Assembly (NCBI GenBank): GCA_017405945.1
Contig: JAFQZL010000021.1
Coordinates: 17,862 to 81,861, forward strand
Direction of reading: 5' to 3'
Length of the DNA: 64,000 nucleotides
Origin: Acidaminococcaceae bacterium
GTDB lineage: Bacteria > Bacillota > Negativicutes > Acidaminococcales > Acidaminococcaceae
Position 1 is the first letter of the stretch. Every line of letters begins with the position of its first letter. Both the position numbers and the translations under genes were made by a program. The notes beneath the pieces are model-generated. The model was not told the origin of the DNA and did no database searches. It was given only the letters and a program-made list of their open reading frames with translations. Positions 27,676 to 35,664 of the stretch are shown piece by piece.

Positions 27676-28500
27676 TTAAAAACCAAATCTTCTTATAAAA
27701 TCCCGTACATCTTCCCTGCGAACCCGCCATTCCGTCAGCTTTTCCGGAAAGCGGCCAGCGTTTCCGTGGTAATCGCTTCCGCCCGCAATCAAAAGACCGC
27801 GTTCCTGTGCGATTTGCAGCCAGAAAGCTTCAATTTCTTTTTCTTTCGCCGAGGGATGATACACTTCCAGTCCGTCGTAAGGCAGTTCTTCCAGCAACCG
27901 CAACGCCAGTTCACGGTCCCCGATCTCTTCTGGATGCGCCTGCACCGCCAGCCCACCGGCCTGATGGATCAGTTTCACCGCCTCCGGAGGCGTCATCTTG
28001 GTCTGGGGCTGGTAGGCAGGCTTGCCTTCCCCGATGTACAGATCAAATGCTTCCTGCACGGTCCGCACATGCCCCTGCGCCACCAGCGCGCGGGCAATAT
28101 GGGGACGCCCCACGGCGCGCTGGCCTTCTTCCGGGACCGGAACGTTCACATCCATCCCCATCTCATGCAGCCGTTTTATAATTTTCTCCAGACGGCTCCT
28201 GCGGGCTTCACGGACGTCCGCCAGCCTTTCCAGGAGCAATGCGTTCTGCTCATCGATACCATAACCCAGAATATGTACCTGGCGGTTTTCCCACCGGGCG
28301 CTGAATTCCACGCCGGGAATAAAACCGATACCGGCAGAGGTTGCTGCATCTTTCATTTCCGGCAGGCCTTTTAAGGTATCGTGGTCCGTCAGGGCCAGCA
28401 CCGTAATACCGGCCGCCTTCGCCATAACCGCCAGCTCCCTTGGCGGATATACGCCGTCAGAATTGGAACTGTGTATGTGTAAGTCTGCAAATCCCCTCAT
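27676..28500 (-). CDS. PHP domain phosphoesterase (TrpH/YciV-like)
   Basis: 274 residues from the ATG at 28500. The PHP metal motifs are present: DLHIHSSNSDG, LTDHDT, PGVEFSA, GRPHIARAL, QAHP and GSDYHG. The nearest characterised relatives are E. coli RNase AM (YciV) and 3',5'-nucleotide bisphosphate phosphatases, so a nuclease or nucleotide-phosphatase role is likely. An in-frame extension up to 28590 is rejected because AAGGT lies 8 nt before 28500. It sits between the leucyl aminopeptidase and P-loop/Asp23 genes. Confidence 0.88.
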   Translation of the reverse strand: MRGFADLHIHSSNSDGVYPPRELAVMAKAAGITVLALTDHDTLKGLPEMKDAATSAGIGFIPGVEFSARWENRQVHILGYGIDEQNALLLERLADVREARRSRLEKIIKRLHEMGMDVNVPVPEEGQRAVGRPHIARALVAQGHVRTVQEAFDLYIGEGKPAYQPQTKMTPPEAVKLIHQAGGLAVQAHPEEIGDRELALRLLEELPYDGLEVYHPSAKEKEIEAFWLQIAQERGLLIAGGSDYHGNAGRFPEKLTEWRVRREDVRDFIRRFGF

Positions 28501-28598
28501 AACCATTACCTTTATGCTGCCAGAAAAGATATCGCAAAACCGTTCCCGTGTTTTGCCCTTATCTTTTCCCTGTCGCATTATATATAACAAATAACTGT

Positions 28599-30155
28599 TT
28601 AAAGCGTACGCGCGTATTCAATCAATGTGGCCGTGCCGAACGCGGTGCAGCCTTCCGGCAGATGGCCTTCCGGTTTTTTGGATGTAGAAGTTCCGCCGAT
28701 GTCCAGATGCGCCCAGGGTATTCCCTGGTCCACAAACTGCCCGATGAACACGCCGCCCGTAATCGTACCCGCCGGACGCCCTGCGCTGTTTTTGATGTCC
28801 GCACAGTTGCTCCTGAGCATTTCTTCCGCTTCTTCCACGATGGGCAGCTGCCACCAGCCCTCGCCCACCCGGTGCCCGGCCTTTTTAATCTCCTCTGCCA
28901 GGCCGTCGTTATTGCTCACGATACTGGAAGTATGTTCCCCCAGCGCAATGATCACCGCTCCGGTCAGCGTCGCGATGTCAACCACTTTCGCCGCGCCTTT
29001 GCGGCAGGCATACCACACGGCGTCGGCCAGAACCAGCCGCCCTTCCGCATCGGTATTATCCACTTCAACGGTTTTGCCGCTGGCCGCCCGTATGATGTCG
29101 CCGGGCCGCTGGGCCGAACCGGAAGGCATATTTTCCGCGCAGGCCATGACGCCGAGGATATTCACCGGCAGCTTCAGAGCCGCAATGGCCTGCATGGCGC
29201 CCAGCACGGCGGCCGCGCCGGTCATGTCGTCCTTCATTTCTCCCATGCCGTCAGAAGGTTTGATGGAAATCCCTCCGCTGTCAAAGGTGATACCCTTGCC
29301 CACAAAGGCAATAAACGGTTTGTCACCCCCATTGGCGTATTTCAGCGTAATCATCCGGGGTTCGCGGATACTGCCGGTCCCCACCGCAAGGATCGCGCCC
29401 ATGCCCAGCGCCTGCATTTCCTTAACGTCCAACACTTCCGCTTCCAGGCCATATTCTTTCGCAACCTGCAGCGCTTCCGCTGCCAGTGTCTCCGGATAGA
29501 TTACATTGCCCGGTTCATTGGCAAGGTCCCGGGCGCGGCAGATTGCGTTACAGACAATTTCCGCTTCGCCGATAATCGCGCCGGCGTTTTCGATTGTGCT
29601 GAAAACCGTCACGGACGTGTTTTCTTTACTGTCAGGAGTTTCACCGGGAACACCGTCATTTACGGTTTCATTTCTTTCCTGACCGGTGGCGTCATCGTTC
29701 TTCTTTTCACTCTTGTATTTATCAAACGTATAGCTGCCCAGCAGCAAACCTTCCGTCAGTGCCTTAAGATAATGTCCCCGTTTGGGATTCGTCAGCAGCG
29801 GAGCTGCTGCAACCGCTTCCCTGATCTTATTCTTTTTCAGTTCCCTGGCCGCGTTGCCTGCTGCAACGCGCAGATGGTTCGGAGTACAGGCCTTACCGGC
29901 GCCGATTCCCGCGAAGATGATGCGGGTAAAACCGGCTTTGGTTTTCAGCAGCACCGATGTGATGCTTCCCGTATCAGTGAAACCGTAGCCCTGCGTTTTG
30001 ATCTGCCAGGCAACGGCATCGTAAAATTCTTCCGGCAGCGAAAGCATGTGAATGTGGTCCGCGCATTCCCTGCACAGGAACAGAACCACCGCTTCCGCCT
30101 TTTCATACCATTCAATTTTCTCTTTCGAGCTCTTTACTGTAATCAACTGTGCCAT
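28599..30155 (-). CDS. pepA: cytosol (leucyl) aminopeptidase, family M17
   Basis: 518 residues from the ATG at 30155 (preceded by GGGGA). The C-terminal catalytic domain is complete: VGKGITFDSGGISIKPSDGM, MKDDMTGAAAV and NTDAEGRLVLADA hold the two-zinc and bicarbonate sites. It removes N-terminal residues from peptides. Unusual is a ~30-residue polar low-complexity stretch (about 151-181, rich in Lys, Asp, Asn, Thr) between the N-terminal and catalytic domains, which typical PepA proteins lack. It follows the NlpC/P60 gene by ~80 nt and precedes the PHP gene. Confidence 0.95.
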   Translation of the reverse strand: MAQLITVKSSKEKIEWYEKAEAVVLFLCRECADHIHMLSLPEEFYDAVAWQIKTQGYGFTDTGSITSVLLKTKAGFTRIIFAGIGAGKACTPNHLRVAAGNAARELKKNKIREAVAAAPLLTNPKRGHYLKALTEGLLLGSYTFDKYKSEKKNDDATGQERNETVNDGVPGETPDSKENTSVTVFSTIENAGAIIGEAEIVCNAICRARDLANEPGNVIYPETLAAEALQVAKEYGLEAEVLDVKEMQALGMGAILAVGTGSIREPRMITLKYANGGDKPFIAFVGKGITFDSGGISIKPSDGMGEMKDDMTGAAAVLGAMQAIAALKLPVNILGVMACAENMPSGSAQRPGDIIRAASGKTVEVDNTDAEGRLVLADAVWYACRKGAAKVVDIATLTGAVIIALGEHTSSIVSNNDGLAEEIKKAGHRVGEGWWQLPIVEEAEEMLRSNCADIKNSAGRPAGTITGGVFIGQFVDQGIPWAHLDIGGTSTSKKPEGHLPEGCTAFGTATLIEYARTL

Positions 30156-30234
30156 AAATTTTTCCCCATATCCCGTTTCACAAAACCGGCCGCCCGTCTG
30201 CATTACCTCATCCGTACAACGCCGGCTGAAAACA

Positions 30235-31578
30235 TCACTGATACGTTACTGCGTTCACGAGATTTTCCAAAAAGCTTTTCCCGTTACTCCGGTCCATGGC
30301 CAGATCGCTGACCAATACCCGGCGCACATAAATCTTCCGTCCGTCTTTAAAGTAACTGCTGGAGGAATGTATCACATAAGGCGTCCCCTTTTCCATGCCA
30401 AGGTAGATCATGATATGCCCTTTCATGGAAAGCGGTGAACCCGGTCTCACCGTTTCCAGCGCCTGCAGTCTTTCTTCCCGGTTCCGGCCGGTAAGGTCTG
30501 TCACGCTGCCCGGCATTTTGACAAGCTGTGACGTATTGCGGGGCAGATCCAGCCCCATGGTGCGGTAGACCGAATCCACCAGGGAAGAACAGTCCACGCT
30601 GCGCATGGCGCCGCCCCACCCGTATACGGAACCGTAAAACTTAAACGCCTGCCGGATCACCTGGTCGGACGTGTACGGAAGATAGCCGCGGTGCAGATTC
30701 TCATCTTTGCTGATCCAGACCTGCTTCTCTTTCAGCAGGCCCGTCTTGTGGTCCTTATACGGCTGCAGTACCTGCCAGCGTTTTTTCTTTTCCTGCAGAA
30801 GCTGCAGCTTCGCACCCATCAGATGGAACACGTCCTCCCCGTTGACCCGGGTGTAATAATCCCTTCCGGTAACCACAAGAAAATCCTGCGGGTCAGCATA
30901 TTTCATCCACTGTTCCCGGGTACAGGGCGCCACATCCTCCTGCGCGATCCACCCAAACAGATTGTACAGCCTCACATAGTAATACTTTTTGTCCAGGGAT
31001 TCATGCAGAATCGCCACCGGTTCCCCCGCTTCCAGAACGGAATCCTGCACATTATCGTAATACACATCTTCCGGCGACTCAAACAGACCGTCCGCCAGGG
31101 GCAGGTTCCGGATCAGCGCGTGCCGTACCGTAACACCGTAACGCACATCCGCCGCTTCGTTTTCCGAAGGCAGCGCCGCCAGATTCAGGTTGTTTTGTAT
31201 CGCTTCCTTTTCCGCTTCGGTTACTTCCCTGCTGTTCCGGTATACGGTTCCCCGCATGGCCCACGTGTTTGTAATCCAGGGAAGGAACTCCTGTACGGGA
31301 ACAGAAGACGGCATCCGTTTCATATCGGTCACATCCAGACCCGCCGCGCGGATTTTCTGATTAAATGATTCGATCTGTTCCTCGTCCAGGATCACCTGGT
31401 CCCCTGCATTGTTATTTAAAATCCAGTACGACCCCTCTGTCAGTTTCCCGGACTCTACAATGCCTGCCAGAGCAGGCGAAGAGAAAAAGAATACGGTCAT
31501 GCATGCCAACGCTGTCGCCTTAATCATGTTTAATACTGATTTAATTATGTTGAACCGGTTCAAAAAATCTTTACCCAT
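30235..31578 (-). CDS. secreted NlpC/P60 peptidoglycan endopeptidase with SH3 domains
   Basis: 447 residues from the ATG at 31578 (GGAGG just upstream). The signal peptide has a hydrophobic core MIKATALACMTVFFFSSP followed by ALA-G, a signal peptidase I site. Next come two SH3b-like domains (about 140-215 and 225-300), then the NlpC/P60 catalytic domain with C330 in SVDCSSLVDSVYR and H388 in MKGHIMIYLG. It resembles the SH3b1/SH3b2/NLPC endopeptidases that cut the L-Ala-D-Glu to DAP bond region of stem peptides in cell-wall turnover. It is the first gene of a unit with pepA. Confidence 0.9.
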   Translation of the reverse strand: MGKDFLNRFNIIKSVLNMIKATALACMTVFFFSSPALAGIVESGKLTEGSYWILNNNAGDQVILDEEQIESFNQKIRAAGLDVTDMKRMPSSVPVQEFLPWITNTWAMRGTVYRNSREVTEAEKEAIQNNLNLAALPSENEAADVRYGVTVRHALIRNLPLADGLFESPEDVYYDNVQDSVLEAGEPVAILHESLDKKYYYVRLYNLFGWIAQEDVAPCTREQWMKYADPQDFLVVTGRDYYTRVNGEDVFHLMGAKLQLLQEKKKRWQVLQPYKDHKTGLLKEKQVWISKDENLHRGYLPYTSDQVIRQAFKFYGSVYGWGGAMRSVDCSSLVDSVYRTMGLDLPRNTSQLVKMPGSVTDLTGRNREERLQALETVRPGSPLSMKGHIMIYLGMEKGTPYVIHSSSSYFKDGRKIYVRRVLVSDLAMDRSNGKSFLENLVNAVTYQ

Positions 31579-31674
31579 TGCCCCTCCGGAAAATACGCCC
31601 TGTTTAATGTGCAACACTCTGTCTTGCTTGCTCAAACTCTCTGTCATACTTACGCATGCTGTCTTACTTACCTA

Positions 31675-31703
31675 ATTATAACCCATAAAAAAAACGTATT
31701 CAA
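31675..31703 (-). promoter_or_regulatory. predicted promoter of the NlpC/P60 gene, embedded in the upstream terminator
   Basis: Minus strand TTGAAT (31703-31698) and TATAAT (31680-31675), spacer 17 bp. The -35 lies in the 3' arm of the terminator hairpin and its T-tract forms the spacer. Confidence 0.65.
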
Positions 31704-31726
31704 TAACCTTGCGGTTAAAGAATACG
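31687..31726 (-). terminator. terminator of dapB-asd-dapA
   Basis: CGTATTC/GAATACG outer stem (31695-31701 with 31720-31726) and TAACC/GGTTA inner stem. On the minus strand it is followed by eight T residues. Confidence 0.9.
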
Positions 31727-31971
31727 CTTAATTTAATCTGATCCCGGCACCTGCCTTTCCCGAGTTCTCCCAAAACAGGTCAGGCAGATGTCTGTATCAG
31801 TTTGTGATAAGATTATAAACTAAAACGGTTTGAAATGCAAACTTTTTTCAAAATTTGACGCTTACATGAAACGGATTACTGATAAAACAGTAAATTTTTA
31901 AACAGAATACTGCAATAACCGTCCAAAAACATTATACAGGAAACCATTCCTGCCGTCTTTCGAAACGCGCA
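31727..31971. other. noncoding stretch between dapA and its terminator
   Basis: 245 bp with no ORF, binding site or convincing fold. It is transcribed as the 3' untranslated region of dapA if the terminator at 31687-31726 is the end of the operon. Confidence 0.5.
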
Positions 31972-32865
31972 TCAGATCAGGCCGCCCGCTTTCAGGATCC
32001 CTTTCATCTTTTCGAAAGCGCCTTCGGTCATGGGGGTCAGCGGCAGACGCGGAGCGCCTGCGTCAATGCTGGTAACCAGGGTAACCGCGGCTTTGACCGG
32101 AATCGGATTGGTTTCAATGAACATGGCGTTTGCCAGCGGAACCATGCGCTTGTTGATTTCCGCGGCTTCTTTTACATTGCCGCTTTCGTAGGCGGTCATC
32201 AGATCCTGCAGGATCTCGCCGCCGATGTTGGCCAGAACGGAAACAACGCCGGTGGCGCCAACGGATGCAAAGGGCAGCAGCAGGCCGTCGTCGCCGCTGT
32301 AAATGGTGAAATCAGAAGGCAGGATGCGGAACAGTTCCGCTACCTGAGCTACGTTGCCGGCCGCTTCCTTGATCGCCACGACATTTTTGAAATCTTTGGC
32401 GATACGGGCTACGGTAGCAGGCGGGATGTTAGCCGCGGTACGTCCGGGAACATTGTATAAAATAATCGGTTTTTCCGTGCATTCGGAAATGGCTTTGAAG
32501 TGCTGGTAATAGCCTTCCTGGGTCGGTTTGTTGTAGTACGGGCCAACAATCAGGAAACCGTCCACACCGATCGCGTCCGCGATTTTAGTGGTCTCAACGC
32601 TGTTGGCGGTGTTGTTGGAACCGGTACCGGCAATAACAGGGATACGTCCGTTGACCTGTTTTACAACGGTTTCCCAGATTGCTTTCTTCTCTTCGATCGT
32701 CATGGTCGCAGCTTCACCGGTAGAGCCGGTTACCACCAGGGCATCGGTGCCGTGGGCAATCCACCATTCCACCAGCTGTTTCGTTGCTTCCAGATTTAAG
32801 CTGCCATCTGCAGCAAACGGCGTTACCATTGCGGTCAGTATTCTGCCAAAATACGGATTCTTCAT
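31972..32865 (-). CDS. dapA: 4-hydroxy-tetrahydrodipicolinate synthase
   Basis: 297 residues. It condenses pyruvate with aspartate semialdehyde, the first committed step to lysine and diaminopimelate. The Schiff-base lysine is K166 in VVAIKEAAGN; TGSTGEAATM and YNVPGRT (Y137) complete the active site. It is third in the dapB-asd-dapA cluster, under the lysine riboswitch upstream of dapB. Confidence 0.97.
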   Translation of the reverse strand: MKNPYFGRILTAMVTPFAADGSLNLEATKQLVEWWIAHGTDALVVTGSTGEAATMTIEEKKAIWETVVKQVNGRIPVIAGTGSNNTANSVETTKIADAIGVDGFLIVGPYYNKPTQEGYYQHFKAISECTEKPIILYNVPGRTAANIPPATVARIAKDFKNVVAIKEAAGNVAQVAELFRILPSDFTIYSGDDGLLLPFASVGATGVVSVLANIGGEILQDLMTAYESGNVKEAAEINKRMVPLANAMFIETNPIPVKAAVTLVTSIDAGAPRLPLTPMTEGAFEKMKGILKAGGLI

Positions 32866-32924
32866 AATTTTCCTCTCCCTTTCTTACAAACCTTTTTTAT
32901 GTTCAACAGTTTACGTTCACTGAT

Positions 32925-33956
32925 TTATACCCAGCCGTTTTTGATCATACATTCCGCGATCTGCAGGGTGTTCAGGGCAGCGCCCTTGCGGATCTGGTCG
33001 CCCACTACCCAGAAGTTAAAGGTGTTGGGGTTGGAGAAGTCGCGGCGCAGACGGCCTACATAGCAGTCATCCTTATCGGATGTGTACAGCGGCATCGGGT
33101 AGATCTGCTCTTCCAGATTGTCCTGTACCTGTACGCCCGGGAAGTTTTCCAGCGCCTTGCGCATATCCGCCAGGTCAAGATCATGTTCAAACTCTACATT
33201 GACGGATTCGGAATGGCTGCGGTAAACGGGCACGCGCACGGTCGTCGCCGTGATCCGCATATCATAATCGTCAAAAATCTTCTGGGTCTCATTGACCATC
33301 TTCATTTCTTCCTTAGAATACAGATTGTCCAGGAACACGTCAATCTGCGGGATCAGGTTGAACGCGATGGGATAATGTTTTTTCAGGCTGGCGGACGGCA
33401 GAATGTGGGGAATCATCTCCCGGCCTTCCGCGTATGCTTTGGTCTCATCCGTCAACTCGTCGATGCCTTCCTTGCCGGCGCCGCTGACTGCCTGATAGGT
33501 GGAAACGACGATGCGTTTGATGCGGGCCAGATCGTACAGCGGTTTCAGCGCCATGCACATGATGATAGTGGAACAGTTGGGGTTGGCGATGATACCTTTA
33601 TGTTTCAGGATCGCCTGGGGATTGATTTCCGGAATGATCAGGGGCACTTCCGGATCCATACGGAAGGTGCTGGAGTTGTCAATGACAACCGCGCCTGCCT
33701 TCACAGCGATGGGGGCGAAATCTTTGGAAATGCTGCCGCCTGCAAACAGGGCGATGTCGATGCCGTTAAAAGAATCTTCTTTCGCTTCCTGCACCGTGTA
33801 GGTTTTGCCTTTTACCGTAAGCTGGGTTCCCGCGCTGCGGGCCGAGGCCAGTAACCGCAATTCCGCAAAGGGGAAATCCCGTTCCTCAATCAGTTTTAAA
33901 AACTCCGTGCCTACCGCGCCGGTAGCACCTAAAATGGCTACGTTGTACTTTTTCAT
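32925..33956 (-). CDS. asd: aspartate-semialdehyde dehydrogenase
   Basis: 343 residues. It reduces aspartyl phosphate to the semialdehyde used by DapA. The NADP-binding GATGAVG (10-16) and the catalytic C128 in NPNCST are present, with VSTYQAVSGAGK and a histidine in YRSHSES downstream. It lies between dapB and dapA on the same strand. Confidence 0.97.
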   Translation of the reverse strand: MKKYNVAILGATGAVGTEFLKLIEERDFPFAELRLLASARSAGTQLTVKGKTYTVQEAKEDSFNGIDIALFAGGSISKDFAPIAVKAGAVVIDNSSTFRMDPEVPLIIPEINPQAILKHKGIIANPNCSTIIMCMALKPLYDLARIKRIVVSTYQAVSGAGKEGIDELTDETKAYAEGREMIPHILPSASLKKHYPIAFNLIPQIDVFLDNLYSKEEMKMVNETQKIFDDYDMRITATTVRVPVYRSHSESVNVEFEHDLDLADMRKALENFPGVQVQDNLEEQIYPMPLYTSDKDDCYVGRLRRDFSNPNTFNFWVVGDQIRKGAALNTLQIAECMIKNGWV

Positions 33957-34056
33957 AAAAACTGCTCCTTTTCCTTTATAACTTTATTAAGAGGATCCCC
34001 GCCTCCGCTGCCATGCGCTGTAACGGACAGGCATGGCACTGCGCAGGTTTCTCCGA

Positions 34057-34830
34057 TTAATCCAGAATCTGATCCAGGCCGTACACCAGTCCCTGACGGG
34101 AACCGATCTTCTTGCAGGCCATGGCCACGCCCGGCATGTAGCATTCGCGGTTGATGGTATCGTTGATGATCTTCAGGGTCTCGCCCTGGCTGCCGAACAC
34201 AACTTCCTGGGAAGCTACATACCCCTGCAGGCGCATGCTGTGGATGCGGATGCCGTCAATATCGCCGCCCCGGGAACCGGCCAGGGTCTCTCTTTCATTG
34301 GGATGACCCTGCTTATGGGCTTCCCGCACTTCCCCGATCTTCTGGGCAGTCAGGATTGCCGTGCCGCTGGGAGCGTCCAGCTTCTGGTCGTGATGCTTCT
34401 CGATGATCTCCACATCTTTAAAATATTTGGCCGCTTCCGTTGCCAGTTTGATCATGACCACTGCGCCTAAGGCGAAATTGGGAACGATTAGGGCCGCGGT
34501 ATTGTTTGCTTCCGCCAGCTCTTTGACTTCCGCCAGGCGTTCCGGGGTGAAGCCGGTGGTGCCGACTACCGCGCGGATGCCTTTTTTCAGGATGATACGC
34601 AGGGAATCCATGACCACGTCGGGACGGGTGAAGTCAACCACTACGTCCGGTTTGACCGCTTCCAGCGCCTCGCCGATATTGGTATATACCGGTTTGCCGT
34701 CCGGCAACGTTTTCCCTGCCGCATTGATGTCAACACCGCCAATCAGTTCCAGTTCGGGGTTGGCAGTAACCATGCGGACTACCTCGCTGCCCATGCGCCC
34801 GAAAGCTCCGTTCACTAATACTTTGATCAT
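34057..34830 (-). CDS. dapB: 4-hydroxy-tetrahydrodipicolinate reductase
   Basis: 257 residues. It carries out the step after DapA. The nucleotide-binding GAFGRMGSEV (8-17) and the substrate/catalytic motif EKHHDQKLDAPSGTA are clear. It is the first gene of the cluster, with a lysine riboswitch and an intrinsic terminator in its ~400-nt leader. Confidence 0.97.
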   Translation of the reverse strand: MIKVLVNGAFGRMGSEVVRMVTANPELELIGGVDINAAGKTLPDGKPVYTNIGEALEAVKPDVVVDFTRPDVVMDSLRIILKKGIRAVVGTTGFTPERLAEVKELAEANNTAALIVPNFALGAVVMIKLATEAAKYFKDVEIIEKHHDQKLDAPSGTAILTAQKIGEVREAHKQGHPNERETLAGSRGGDIDGIRIHSMRLQGYVASQEVVFGSQGETLKIINDTINRECYMPGVAMACKKIGSRQGLVYGLDQILD

Positions 34831-34973
34831 AATAAACCCTCCCGTTTCTCCTTAAATTTAAAAAGGTTTTGCATCGTTGTCTTATTATTATATTATATAC
34901 TGTTTTTGCAACGTTGTCAGCCTTTCAGCCCAACAAATTGATATTTTCCCACAAAATATTTCTATATGTTGTG

Positions 34974-35008
34974 CAAATAAGAAAAACCGTTGAGAAGTAT
35001 CCCAACGG
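34974..35008 (-). terminator. riboswitch-controlled terminator before dapB
   Basis: CCGTTG (35008-35003) pairs with CAACGG (34992-34987), followed on the minus strand by TTTTTC and further T-rich sequence. It lies ~40 nt after the riboswitch and is the expected expression platform: lysine bound gives termination. Confidence 0.88.
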
Positions 35009-35046
35009 CCAGCATGAATTATTTTGCATAATAAAACACTTTAGTT

Positions 35047-35220
35047 GAGATAGCTCTCCGCTGCACCGGCATACGCCGCACCGCAACGACAGTCCTGAAA
35101 TTATTCACCCCAGGCCCAGCAACCTGTTCCCGCCGGAACCGGCCCTTCGGCAGCAATCCCTTTCCCTTACTTCCACGATGCCTCTCCGTAAGGTACTCTT
35201 ACTTGCCGCGCCTCTATCAT
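35047..35220 (-). promoter_or_regulatory. lysine riboswitch (L box)
   Basis: On the minus strand the conserved L-box blocks occur in order: GATAGAGGCGC at the 5' side, AAGAGTA, GGAGAGGCATCG, AAGGG, GCCGAAG, CTGGGCCT, ACTGTCGTTGC and the closing GGAGAGCTATCTC. The P1 helix pairs GATAG (35218-35214) with CTATC (35053-35049). It would sense lysine and control dapB-asd-dapA through the terminator that follows. Confidence 0.93.
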
Positions 35221-35233
35221 TGTTATTGGAAAT

Positions 35234-35262
35234 ATTATATGTTAGCTTGTTTTTCTTGTCAA
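35234..35262 (-). promoter_or_regulatory. promoter of the lysine riboswitch and dapB operon
   Basis: Minus strand TTGACA (35262-35257) and TATAAT (35239-35234), both consensus, spacer 17 bp. Transcription would begin ~10 nt before the riboswitch. Confidence 0.9.
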
Positions 35263-35349
35263 ACAAAAAGACTGATTTTTTCCTTATTTGCAAGAATTGA
35301 TTCTGTTTTTGCTGTTTTTGAAACGTTTGTTACAGATATTGATAATCTT

Positions 35350-35664
35350 TCACTTTTCCATAAACCATTTATTTTCATCGTTGAACAGCGCCACCGTCCT
35401 GCCGCAGATGCGGCAGATGTAACGCAGCCCCGTGCCCCCGGCTTTCAGCGAAGCGGCGCGGCGCACATCAAGCACCCGGTCCACGGCAAACACGCGCCCG
35501 TCTTCCCATTCAATGGACCGCGGCATAATTTTTCCGCTCAAATCAAAATCTGCATTCACTTTCAAAGGGATCTTCATTATACTCACCAGCCTGTAACCTG
35601 GAATGCCGTTTTCGTTTTGCACAATACGCTGCGCCACGGCACACCAGAACTCCATGCGTTTCAT
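35350..35664 (-). CDS. small conserved-looking protein coupled to dinB
   Basis: 104 residues. Its ATG overlaps the dinB stop codon (ATGA), so it is translated from the dinB message. The protein is beta-rich with IEWEDGRVFAVDRVLDVRRAA in the middle and a possible CxxC pair (YICRICGR) near the end, then an aromatic finish. No named domain was recognised. Proteins with this WEDG...VDRVLD...RYxCR pattern next to a Y-family polymerase are, from memory, common in Firmicutes but without known function. An alternative start at the internal Met of SIMKIPLKV (residue 30) would give a 75-residue protein that starts where the conserved part begins. Confidence 0.75.
   Translation of the reverse strand: MKRMEFWCAVAQRIVQNENGIPGYRLVSIMKIPLKVNADFDLSGKIMPRSIEWEDGRVFAVDRVLDVRRAASLKAGGTGLRYICRICGRTVALFNDENKWFMEK

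Noticed and set aside
28548..30311. A 587-codon open frame opposite pepA
   Set aside because: Shadow of the pepA codons; the translation has no domain and there is no ribosome binding site.
35105..35293. A 62-residue minus-strand ORF
   Set aside because: It lies within the lysine riboswitch and its promoter; the RNA structure explains the sequence.
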